Source: Roridomyces roridus (Eukaryota; Basidiomycota; Agaricomycetes; Agaricales; Mycenaceae). From it: a DNA stretch of 64,000 nt. Below, one piece after another: positions 35,793 to 46,743 of this stretch (the first letter of the stretch is position 1; every line of letters starts with the position of its first letter). Location: NCBI GenBank assembly GCA_029378245.1, contig JARKIF010000070.1, forward strand, positions 1 through 64,000. Direction: 5' to 3'. The position numbers and the translations under genes are program-made. A model generated the notes under the pieces. That model made no database searches and had not been told where the DNA came from. It worked only from the letters and a program-made list of their open reading frames with translations.

Positions 35793-36262
35793 GAAATAAA
35801 CCCGAAAACCTCTGGTATGAAACGTTTTGAGGAGCCATACGGTGATGCCAACTCCTCAAGTGGCCTAGTGTTGGAGTTTTCGCACTTAGCAGTTTGACTG
35901 AAAATTCGGGGATGAGGCGGAAGCGGACAGGGCCGCCGCGAAAAGGCCAGGTTGAGGAACAAAGAAAGCTGCGCCGCGGCCATCACAGCGATCAAGCGAT
36001 CAGACGCGGCTTGCTTTGCAGCTCCCGAGTCCCAACGGCGCGACCCGCCCTTTGTCGACCCTGCTCGATGCCGAATCCCGTCTGTTGCGCTCGGGCCTCT
36101 CTGCGTGCTTCCCCATGTCAAAGTTCACTGGCACCACTCACATTGGCGCGACCGACATTCTTAGAGGCTTTTCACTCCCTGTCGATCGAGTTCACGATCG
36201 GGGTCACCCCCTGAGTGCTGAAAGTCACGTCGCGTGAACCTCTCTCTCTCGGCTACTCCGTC
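35793..36262. other. Divergent promoter region
   Basis: About 470 bases between the GTPase gene (-) and the NRPS-like gene (+). CT-rich DNA lies just before the start at 36263. No gene, repeat or RNA seen. Confidence 0.4.
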
Positions 36263-39200
36263 ATGGCGTCCACGCTGGGAGATTTGCTGAGCTCCCAACC
36301 CTCCACGACGCCCGCCCTCATCTTGCCCTCCTCGCCGTCTCTCAGCTATGGCGAGCTCGCCATTCACACAAACGCCTTGGCAGATACCCTCGCAGTCACC
36401 CACAACCAACGCGTCGCTCTCGCCTTGCCCAATGATGTCGAGCTCGTTCTCGCCTTTCTCGCTGTGGCGAGTCTCGGCGCTGTCGCTTGCCCCTTCAATC
36501 CAGGATATACCCAGGCTGAGTTCGAGGTTTGTATCATGTTGTATTCCAGCGCCTCGGCTGACAGTCTATCCCAGTTCTATCTCGAAGATACCAAACCCGC
36601 CCTTTTACTCGTCCCGCGAGGCTTTACCACTTCCACTCCGGCACCACCATGCATTAGCGCCGCGCGCAAACTCGCCGTGCCCGTCAAAGAAGTAGCGTTC
36701 GACTATTCCGCAATCGCGAAGCCCCTCCCTTCGTTCACTCGCCCCAAGGTCCACCCTGACGACGTAGCCCTCATTCTCCACACCAGCGGGACCACCGGCC
36801 GTCCCAAAGGTAGACCGCCATCTCTCCCGCTGCTTCCTAACTGATCGAATCCTAGCCGTCCCTCTCACCCACGGTAACCTCCTCGCCACTGCACGAAATA
36901 TTGTCAACACATACGCGCTATCCCCTGCAGACAACACATACCTCGTGCAGGTCCTCTTCCACATCCACGGTATTGTCGCGGCCCTCCTCGCCCCACTGCT
37001 CTCTGGTGGCCGTATCACCCTCCCCTCGCGCCTTGATCCGAGCCGTGCATGGAGCGAATTCGCCGCGTCCGGTTGTACCTGGATCACCGCCGTCCCCAGC
37101 ATCCTGCAACTCCTCCTTCACGCACCAGCCCCGACAGGGCTCAAGATACGTTTTCTCCGCAGCTGCTCAAGCCCTCTTAGCCCAAGCACGCTGGAGCAGC
37201 TCGAGATGCGGTTTGGGGCGCCCGTCCTCGAGGCGTATGCCATGACCGAAGCTGCGCATCAGATGACATCCAACCCGCTTCCGCCACTTGGAGCGCCCCG
37301 TGCAATGTGGATGAGGAGGCCAGGCAGCGTCGGTAAAGCGCAGGGGACTGAGATAGCGATTTACCAGGGCGACACTCGAGTGACTGCTGGGATTCACGGC
37401 GACGTGTGCGTTCGTGCTCCTTCGGTAACCAAGGGATACGTCAAGAATCCCAAGGCCAACGCAGAGGCATTCCTTCCAGACGGGTTTTTCCGCACGGGTG
37501 ACCGGGGTTTCTTGGACCAGGATGGGTATTTGACGCTGGTGGGACGGAATAGCGAGATCATCAACCGGGGAGGGGAGAAGATTTCGCCGATTGAGGTGGA
37601 TGCGGCGCTGCTTGGGTGTTCACCAGCGATTCGGGAGGCCGTGTGTTTTGCGGTGCCCGACGAGCTGATGGGGCAGGAAGTTGAGGCGGCGGTTGTTTTG
37701 GCCAAGGGAGAGACGCTGGATGAGGCGGGGTTGCAGGCGCTCGTGGGGCGGGTGCTTGCGGATTTCAAAGTTCCGAAACGCGTGCACTTTGTGGAGGGTA
37801 CGATCCCCAAAGGACCTACGGGCAAGATTCAACGCAAGAATTTGACCGAGAGGTTTGGCAAGAAGAATGTCTTGTCCAAGATAATTCAGCCACAGGAGGT
37901 CGAGGGCACGGTCAAGGCGCTCCTGGGCGAGCTGCTCTACCTGGATATCTCGGCCATCACGGACGAGAGGACGCTCTTTGCACTGGGCGCGGATTCGATC
38001 CTCTTTATCCGCCTCGTTTCGGCGCTGCGAACGCGTGGGCTGCACGTCAGCATGCGTGATCTGTTCCAGAACCCATCCGTTGCAGGATTGGTCAAGCTCT
38101 TGCAACCCAAGGCGGCTGAGGAGGCTGACCCTGCGCCGTTTGAGCTGTTTGGTGCGGCTGGGCACCGTGCGCAGGCGGATATTGCATCTCAGCTTGGAGT
38201 GAGAGTGGAGGATGTGGAGGATGCGTTCCCGCTTATACGGGGTCAGGCGATGATGTACCGTGCGGCGCTCTCCGCACCGAACACTGCCACCTGGATTGTG
38301 GGTGATATTGTGTGGCTCAAGGATGGGGTGGATGTCGAGCGGTGGATGCGGGCCTGGGAGACTGTATGGGGCCATGAGGCGGTGAGTTTCCGTATACAAT
38401 GTCGGTGACGATGACTAATCGTTTCGGACAGTGCTTGAGAGGAACGTTGGTCGGGCGCGTGAGTGGACAAGATGCAACGCATGCCGAGGAGGTCAACACT
38501 GCCTACCTCGCTCCACAAGCTCGCGGGCCACACTGGATGAAGCTTCACGGCGAATCCAAGGCCGGTGCGTACGCGGCGGTGCAGGTCTACGCTGCTGGGC
38601 TCAGACACGAAATCGGCAAGCCTGCGGTACATTTTGTGTTGTCAAACTGCCCTGGGGGGACGTTCTTCGCGCTCTTGTATGACCATATGTTCTTGGAAGC
38701 AGGATCGCGGGAGTTGGTGCAAACGGCAGCAAGTGCGGTGTACCTACGTCCCGAGACGAAGCCGCAGAAACGCGGTTGCCAAGGGTGGGCGCGGTATGTG
38801 CGGCATGCGATGCGTTTGGAAGCGGACGTTGGGTTTTGGGAAAAGGAGTTTGGGCCAAGTGCGAGGCTGCCGGCTTTCCATACGACAAGGCGGATTGGGG
38901 CAGATGCGAATGTAGACGTGCCGGTGAGGAAGAGGCATGTCGTGCTTGAGCTTCCGTTGGCACATATGAGCCAGGCGCTTGGGGTGAGCGTGCCCCTCCT
39001 TGCTGAGAGCGCGTTCTGCCTTGCGGTGAGCTTGTATTGGAGCCAGATTGGGGGGAGGACGGAGCCGGCGTATTATGCCAAGACGATCAGTCGTGAGTGT
39101 GTTTTTGAGCCTGTTTAGGGAAGCGACTAAAAGTTAATGCAGGGCGATATGAGTGCGTCAAGGACATGTTTGATATCCGCGGGTTGCCATTCCAGATGAA

Positions 39201-39698
39201 CACGGCGCTCGTGCCCGTGACGACTGCGCAACACTCGATATGGGCTTTTGTGAATGCGTTCATGGAAAAGGTGCGGGCGGTCGAGGTTAAAGAACAATCG
39301 GCAAGTCCCTCTTTTCCTGGCGTTAGCTGTGACCTGAGCGGTTATAGGTCGAGCATGCGGAGACGCGGACGGCAATTGCGTGGTATTGGCGAGTGCAGCG
39401 CCCGGTGCCAGAGTGGGATCAACTTGTGCGACTGATCGACTCGGTGTGGCGGCCTGTGAGCCCGACCGAGCTTGTCATGCGGCGTGTGGCGCCGACAAAG
39501 ATGATGGTGTACCAATTGCAGGAGACGTGGTTTGCGGACGAGTTCAAGAGGCGTGGGTGCCAGGTGGAGCTTTTGGATATCGCGGTGAAGACGTTGGAGT
39601 TTTATGCCAAGGGAGGCTTGGAGAGGAAGACGTATGATGATTTACGGGAAGCGGTATTTGGTGGGTCGAGGAAGATGGATATAGAGGCAAGACTGTAG
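36263..39698 (+). CDS. NRPS-like enzyme: adenylation - carrier - condensation-like
   Basis: Six exons (36263-36526, 36575-36809, 36856-38381, 38432-39092, 39143-39285, 39348-39698) join in frame to 1059 residues. Residues about 1-510 are an acyl-CoA synthetase/adenylation domain: LHTSGTTGRPKAVPLTHGNL, AYAMTEAAHQM, FRTGDRGFLDQDGYLTLVGR, and PTGKIQRKNL with the catalytic Lys. This half resembles peroxisomal CoA synthetases of the Pcs60 (oxalyl-CoA) type. Then a carrier domain with LGADSILFIRL (Ser for phosphopantetheine) and a condensation-like C-terminal half (SMRDLFQNPSVAGLVKLLQP, then DVEDAFPLIRGQ). The usual HHxxxDG motif is not intact; the best match is YDHMFLEAG, with Glu in place of Asp. 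Product unknown. The Zn2Cys6 gene follows after 138 bases. Confidence 0.88.
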
Positions 39699-39836
39699 AC
39701 AATAATAGACAGAATATAATCTGTGCAAGTTGAAGATTCAAGCAAGATTGCGCTCATGCCGCCATCGGAATTCGGATCACATCTAATTTGGAGCCGCTTT
39801 ACTTATGGGGATCTCACTCCTTGCTCACAAACCACC

Positions 39837-42800
39837 ATGACCGACTCGCCAGAGGATGTTGTACAACCTGGCTCCAAGCGCAGACGACTGAGAGGATCGT
39901 GCGACAAATGTCGTCTCCGAAAGAGTAGGGAATTACTTTCTGTTTCTTCTCTGACTGATTCATTTGCAGTTCGATGTAATTTTATTCAACAGGTTGTAAA
40001 CCAAGGCTTACTTTTTTAGGCGACAGTGCGCAAATGCCGGGTGGGCAATGCACGAATTGCATTGCCTTCAACTCGGAGTGTACACACGCGTCCCAGCCGG
40101 CGCCGCCCAAAAACCGGAAATCTAAAGAACCTCCAAAAAATCAAGTACCCAAACCCGTTTCACACTCTAATTATTATTTAACACCATGCATAGAATCAGT
40201 GGGATTCGAACAAGTCGGCGAAAGACCATGTTGCTGCAATTGTCCAGCAAGCGACGGCGCATATTCCAGAGTCCGATGTTCGTCGAGTTCTTCTGGACGT
40301 AGCGCGATATGCGCGGGATCTCGAGAACCAACTGGCTGCATGCAAACCATCGCCGTCTCTTCCGACCACCAGCACCCGCGAGTCTTCCCCGGCACCTGGT
40401 CCCGACGCAGAGTCCGTCGGCATCATCACGGAGAAACTTGAACGCTTCAGCCTGGAATCCGACACCAACCGTTATTTTGGTAAATCCAGTCACTTTCAAC
40501 TCATCAATGCAGCTGTGGGCATCCAAGAGAGATGCATCAATGTGGGGCGTCCCCAAATACGGGCACCTCCTGCCAAACGGCCGGAATATTGGTATACTCA
40601 GTGGGAGTACGAGCATCTGGCAACAGAACCCAAGTACCTGCCACTGATATTCCCCGAAACGGCGCTGCTCCAGAAGCTGATCGGCATCTTCTTCAACAAA
40701 GTCAACATCCTCATCTGCCTCCTCCATCGACCCACTTTTGAGCGATCGGTGGCATCAGGCCTTCATCTGTACGACTTTCACTTTGGCTGCACCGTCTTGG
40801 CCGTGTGCGCCGTGGCGGCCAAATACTCTGACGATCCTCGCGTGGTTTTCCCTGGAACGAATAATTCGAGGCTGGGTTCTGGTTGGGATTATTTCAGACA
40901 GCTTCCGCTGCTCCAGAAGCCTTTGGCTCGCGCTTGTACGCTCCACGAGGCGCAAACCATTTGTGTGGGTGTTCGCATCATTATCTGGCTTGGCTCTGAT
41001 GTACAGCAGCTGTCTGTGTTTTATTTGCAGGGATCTTCTAAACCGGAGGCGTGTTGGACGCTTGGCGGTGCTGGGATTCGCTTAGCGCAAGAAGTAGGAG
41101 CCCATCGTCGCAATAGGTTCGAAGACAAGATGGAAGCCGAGCAATGGAAACGCGTATTCTGTTAGTTGACTTGCTGTGTTCTGTGTTACTTTTTAACTTC
41201 CTTTCAGGGATGTTGATCTGGATTGACACGCTTTCGAGCTCCTTAAACGGACGGCCGCGCGGGACGCATGCCTCAGAGTATGGTTGTTTTGTCATTTTCG
41301 TATCTCATTACTTTCTAGCTACAACCTCGACTTCCCGGTAGATTGCGACGACGAATATTGGGAAACGGACGACCCGGCGACGGCGTTCAAGCAGCCGTTG
41401 GGGAAACCTTCCATCACTTCGTACGCAATAGCGTACTGCAAGCTCATCGAAATTATCGGGATGGCGCAACGCACCATCGTGGGTTGTTCCCTTGTTCTTA
41501 CTTGCGTATTTTTCACGCAAGTTGATTAGTACGAGGAAAATCCGAAGAGTGGAAACGATGAATGGACGAAAGAGGTAATTGCTAATCTCGAGTCGGTGTT
41601 TTTCCTTGTCATCCTCGTGTTGTTTCTCACTGGGAACCAGTTCTGCCTTGAACGACTGGATCGATCAAGTACCTATGCATCGTGAGTCTCAGTCTCTTGA
41701 CAACACTCAAGGTGATTATATGGCTACAGTACGATGGGACCCACATATGGTAGACCCCGTCTTTGCGACGCAGAGTGCCGTGCTCTACGCATGCTATTAC
41801 CATGGTATCATTCCCTCTCCTGTTTGATTGACCGTGTCGAACCTCCACCTAGTGCAGATTCAGATTCACCGCATCTTTGTCAATTGCCCGAATATGGGAC
41901 TCGGTGTACCTGTATGTGCATTTATCCAACTTCTTCGTGCTTCATTGAATGTCCAGGTGTACGCTTCGCTCGCGATTTGCACGAGTTCGGCGCGGGCGTG
42001 CAGCCATGTAATGGACGTTGCAACGAGGAAGGGTTTTTTGACGAACCCATACTTATTGGTGCGGGCCTCTTCTTTCTTCTTGAATATGTTGAATTGTACC
42101 GGTTTTAGAATGCGGTCTTCGACTCGGCTCTTCTTCTTTTGCTCAATGTCTGGGGAGGACGACACGTCGGTATTACTGTGGACCCCAAAAAGTGTATGCA
42201 AGATGTGGAAATGTGTATACGCGTCTTTCAGGTGTATGAACCCCGGTCGGTGGAGTCATTTTTCGCTCCGACAGTAGGCTGATAGTGCACAGATGGCACC
42301 TCGCTGGCCGTCAACAGTACGTAGCATGGACTCGAAGTATTCAAGTCAAAGACTGATTCAACGCACAGCGATATCATCAACGAATTCATGAATGCGGCCA
42401 ACGTGGATCTATCCTTTGATTCCTCAAATCCACGCAAGAGAAGGTTCGAGCCGGATCCAGAACCTTCGACAAGCAACACGAATCCAAGTCTTTCGTTCGC
42501 CCCTCTTCCGATGCACTCGCAGGACCTGAGTCGACTGCCCGTTTACGAGCCGGTGAACTGGGGGAGTGCTCTACGACCGGATCAGGAGATATTGCTCCCT
42601 CCAGACATTCAGACGATCATGGCGACGAATCCGGATGAAGAATCTTTATTGCCCGAGGCGAATGGCCTAAACGCCACGCTGCTGAGCGGGGCGCCAATGG
42701 GATACGAGTACGCTGGTTTCTTTTTCTTTTTGATGAAATACTGCTCATAGTATTTTATTTGCAGCTGGAACGATTGGGGAAAATATCTTGGGAGCGTGGA

Positions 42801-42840
42801 AGAGATGATGCAGTCACGAGGAAATTCGAGTAATGGTTGA
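39837..42840 (+). CDS. Zn2Cys6 fungal-specific transcription factor
   Basis: ATG at 39837 after ACCACC. The Zn2Cys6 cluster is split by two short introns: GSCDKCRLRK joins to the short IR piece, then to CDSAQMPGGQCTNCIAFNSE and CTH; the six cysteines fit C-x2-C-x6-C-x9-C-x2-C-x6-C. A coiled region (VRRVLLDVARYARDLENQLA) and the fungal_trans domain follow: LLQKLIGIFFNKVNILICLL, FHFGCTVLAVCAVAAKYSDD and GIRLAQEVGAHRRN. At least seven introns; the last exon reads WNDWGKYLGSVEEMM and stops at 42840. It probably regulates transcription in the nucleus, and its position suggests a link with the NRPS-like gene, which is not proven. Confidence 0.85.
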
Positions 42841-42938
42841 ACACAAGTTGAACATGCTTGGGTTAAATTACCTTTTATGGCACGGAGCGGTTGTTTGTTT
42901 GTGTGTCTGTTACTTACTCAAACCTTGCCACTGCCAGC

Positions 42939-44474
42939 ATGCATCCTTGTCTTCGTATTGCCGAGATCGTGGATCTCATTTTTGAGGAGCTCAAGGAATG
43001 CGATCTGACACGAAACCGTACCTTGGCCGCTCTGGCCAGGACTTGTCGGGGTTTCCATGAACCAGCTCTCGACGTGCTTTGGAGCGAACAGTGCACACTG
43101 CGCCACGTTCTCAAGTGTCTTCCATCCAACTTGTGGGAGGAGATTCCCGGTAAATCCGGTAAAACCGTTCTGGTAAGGCTCCGTCTTGGTGAAAGTTCTT
43201 CTTCAATGACCTTGCAGCGTATAACTGGAACAATACAAGCGAAAGATTGGGACAGACCTATGTTTTTCGCACGTCGCATCCAGACACTTTCTCTGGATCG
43301 CTACGTCGATAAGGAATCGTTTCCGGATGTCACCGTACTCGAAGCGATCAGCGCAGGCTTTCCTCAGGATTATCTCTTCCCCAATCTTCGTACTCTGCGA
43401 TGGAGGCCAGACCAACACGCACTTTTCCCATTCATTCGTCTATTTCATGGCCAGAAACTTGAAGCGGCGACAGTTTTAGGCGACTTTAACGCGTCTCTGC
43501 CCGCGGATGCAATTCCTCGGTCTGTCAAAAGGCTGGAGCTTGATTGCGGCGGGCACGTACGCCAAATCTGCTCCGACGTCTCGATCGAATCGAGGAACTC
43601 TCCGTACCCAACCTCAATCGAGAGGCCTTGAACCATCTTTCACGACTTTCTACACTTGTATCATTGGAGTTGGTGGACGCAGATATCCGATTCGCGGGTC
43701 CTCCAATTGACCTGACACAGTCCTTATTCACTCCATTCCCCGCCCTTTGCACGCTTAAATTATCCTACACATCGCCGGAATTCATCCTCGACTTGGTCAG
43801 CATCTACCCCATTGCCAACTGCACAGTTTTCATGTGGAAATCCAAATGTGGACGAACCATGACCTGAGCGCCGTATACGCCGCTCTACCCACCCATATCT
43901 CCCTCCTCGCCCTCAGAAAACTGCGCATAATATCAGATTCCGAGGAGAGACAATCACAGACCTTTGCACACCCGACCAATTCAACCCCCTCTATCTCTTT
44001 CGAAACCTGACCCATCTCCGTCTCGAGCCCCCAATGGCGTTCGATCTAGACGATGCGATGGCTCTGGATTTTGCCCGCTCCTGGCCGAATTTGATTAGCC
44101 TTGTACTGAACTCTGGGCAGCCTTTCAAAACGACGTTGTGCTGTCTCCGTGGGTTTGCAGAGCATTGCCGGGGACTGAGCCATCTTGGCATCCATTTCGA
44201 CGCCTGTGTCGTACCCTCCCGACTTGAGGAGTCGAGAATCTCCCAGGATTCCCTGACTGTTCTCGCCGTTGAATACTCCCCGATCGATGACCCACAGGCC
44301 GTCAGCGCGTTCTTGTCTGCGCTGTTTCCGAACCTAGGCAAAATAGATACTCCGTCGCGGTGGGATTACATTACAGATGACTCGGAGGATGACGAGTCTA
44401 AGGGAGAGGCAGAGTCTCATCGCAAGAGGTGGGGAGATGTTGAAGCTTTGTTGCGGATGGGGACTTTGGCCTGA
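42939..44474 (+). pseudogene. F-box/LRR-like gene, dead copy of a tandem trio
   Basis: Begins well (MHPCLRIAEIVDLIFEELKE, then TCRGFHEPALDVLWSEQCTL) and is alignable throughout with the intact copies at 44972 and 46744. The frame is broken at about 43560-43590 (about 10 bases lost), near 43805 (2 bases lost) and near 43965 (1 base lost). The pieces read IEELSVPNLNREALNHLSRL and later FDLDDAMALDFARSWPNLIS in other frames. With three separate breaks, a pseudogene is more likely than sequence error. No intron sites explain the jumps. Confidence 0.75.
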
Positions 44475-44971
44475 GGCCTGTTGTTGCGAGCGAAGCGAAG
44501 CACTCCCATTTCACGTGACGAGGCAGAGGGCTGGGATGGGATGGAAAACAGGAACAAATTCTACACGCGGTGGCTGACATGGCCTCAAGGAAAGAAGGGC
44601 TTCAAATCCGTTCATTTCTGAGTTAATACTGAAGGAAAACCTGCTATAAAGATGCTAATTTCCGTGAGGATCCGGGCGATACCAATATTGTCGCACGAGT
44701 AAGATAGAAAGAGTGTGTCCCAATCGGGACGGTCGATCACTATTCGATCACATCGCAGTCGTGACTTGGACGTGGCCAGTGTCGTCTCAATGACTTTGCA
44801 CATAGATATCAGTGGTAGAATATGGACATTGCGTGAAGGAACTCGGAGTGCAAAGCGAGCATCCATCGACTCGGAGTCGAATCCATTTTCTATACGAAAT
44901 CAACCCGAAATTGCCTTTTCTAGCTCTGAGCGGTTGTTTATTTGTGCCTGTTACTGCGAACCTCTGCCAGC

Positions 44972-46516
44972 ATGCATCCTTGCCTTGATATTCCAGAAAT
45001 GGTAGACCTCATCCTCGCAGGGTTGAAGGAATACCATCCAACCTTGGCCGCTCTGGCTAGGACTTGTCGGGGTTTCCATGAACCCGCTCTGGATGTGCTT
45101 TGGAGCGAACAATGCACACTGCGCCACGTTCTCAAATGTCTTCCATCGAACTTGTGGGAGGAGATTCCGCAAGACTCAGGCGGACCCCTGCTAGTAAGGC
45201 CCCGTCTTGGTCAAAGTTCCCCTTCAATGACTTTGCAGCGTATAACTGGAACAATACAAGCGGGAGATTGGGACAGACCTCTGTTTTTCGCACGTCGCAT
45301 CCAGACACTTTCTCTGGATTTCTGGGACGATCAAGAATTCTTTCCGGATGCCACCGTCCTGGAAGCGATCGACGCAGGCTTTCCTGAGGGATACCTCTGC
45401 CCGAATCTTCGGGCGTTGCAATGGAGGCCAGACCCACACTCTCTCTTCCCATTTATTCGTCTGTTTCATGGCCAAAGACTTGAAGCGGCCACAGTTGTAG
45501 TCTACGCTCTCGACGCATCTGTTCCCTCCGATGCGATCCCTCGGTCTCTCAAAAAGCTCGAGTTTGACTACGCCGGGGACTACGAGGTCGTGTGCCAGAC
45601 CATTGTCATGTCTCTCGATCGAATCGAGGAACTGCGCGTACCCAATCTCAATCGAGAATCCTTGGACTATCTTTCACGACTTTCTACGCTTGTTTCATTG
45701 GAGTTGGTGTGGGCAGATATCCGATTCTCGGGTCCTCCAAATGACCCGACACAATCCCTCGGTGCTCCATTCCCCGCCCTTCGCACGCTTAAATTGTCAA
45801 ACACGTCACCGGAATTCATCCTTGATTTTCTCAGCACTTTGCCACCCCAGTGCCCACTGCAGAGTTTCCATGCCGGCATCCAATCTTTGGCCAACCATGA
45901 CCTGGGCGCCGTATACGCCGCTCTATCCACCCATCTCTCCCCCCTGGCCCTCAGAAAACTGCAGATAGTGTCAGATTTCCGGCGCAGGCGTTCACATACC
46001 TTTGCACACCCCAATGAAATCACCCCCCTCTATCTCTTTCGAAACCTGACCCATCTCCGTCTCGAACCCCCAACGGCGTTTGATCTAGACGATGCGATGG
46101 CTCTGGATTTTGCTCGGTCCTGGCCGAATTTGATCAGCCTTGTACTGAAATGCGGGGAGGAGGATCTGGAGCAGCCTTTCAAAACGACGTTAGGCTGCCT
46201 CCGGGGGTTTGCAGAGCATTGCCAGGGATTGAGCCATCTCGACATCAACTTGGATGCCTCCGTCGTACCCTTGCCTTTGGAGTCGAGGATCTCGCAGAAT
46301 TCGCTGATTGTTCTTGGCGTTGGTGCCTCGCCGATCGATGACCCACAGGCTGTCAGCGCGTTCTTGTCAGTGCTGTTCCCGAGCCTCGGCGAAATAGATA
46401 CTTCGTCGCGTTGGGATTACTATGTAACCGAGGATGAGGAGTCTGAGGGAGAGTCTCATCGAAAGAGGTGGGGAGAGGTCGAAGCTTTGTTGCAGATGGG
46501 GGCTACTGGCAACTGA
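44972..46516 (+). CDS. F-box/LRR-like protein (tandem copy 2)
   Basis: An uninterrupted frame of 514 codons from MHPCLDIPEMVDLILAGLKE. The F-box-like start has ALARTCRGFHEPALDVLW. Weak leucine-rich segments follow (RIQTLSLDFWDD, LVSLELVWADIRFSG, LRTLKLSNTSPEFILDFLS) and an acidic, Arg-ending tail (EDEESEGESHRKRWGEVEAL). Such mushroom F-box-like proteins are probable substrate receptors of SCF ubiquitin ligases, but this is family inference. Intronless, like the other two copies. Upstream DNA (TCATACGAAATCAACCCGAA-like) is also duplicated. Confidence 0.85.
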   Translation: MHPCLDIPEMVDLILAGLKEYHPTLAALARTCRGFHEPALDVLWSEQCTLRHVLKCLPSNLWEEIPQDSGGPLLVRPRLGQSSPSMTLQRITGTIQAGDWDRPLFFARRIQTLSLDFWDDQEFFPDATVLEAIDAGFPEGYLCPNLRALQWRPDPHSLFPFIRLFHGQRLEAATVVVYALDASVPSDAIPRSLKKLEFDYAGDYEVVCQTIVMSLDRIEELRVPNLNRESLDYLSRLSTLVSLELVWADIRFSGPPNDPTQSLGAPFPALRTLKLSNTSPEFILDFLSTLPPQCPLQSFHAGIQSLANHDLGAVYAALSTHLSPLALRKLQIVSDFRRRRSHTFAHPNEITPLYLFRNLTHLRLEPPTAFDLDDAMALDFARSWPNLISLVLKCGEEDLEQPFKTTLGCLRGFAEHCQGLSHLDINLDASVVPLPLESRISQNSLIVLGVGASPIDDPQAVSAFLSVLFPSLGEIDTSSRWDYYVTEDEESEGESHRKRWGEVEALLQMGATGN

Positions 46517-46743
46517 GGCAATCCCGTGACGTTGGTCTCTTGTCTGATGAAATGACGGTGCTCATGGAATTCTCAGCTGAAACAAATGGAGAAAGTATCT
46601 TGCAAGCACTGATTCACGAGGAAATTTTCATAATGCCTGAGGCCTGTGTATTTGTTTCATACGAAATCAACCCGAAATTGCCTTTTATGGCACAGAGCGG
46701 TCATTTATTTGTATCTATTACTTCGAACCTCGACCTCGACAGC

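Noticed and set aside
37620..38399. 259-codon minus-strand frame
   Set aside because: Antisense to the NRPS-like carrier and condensation region.
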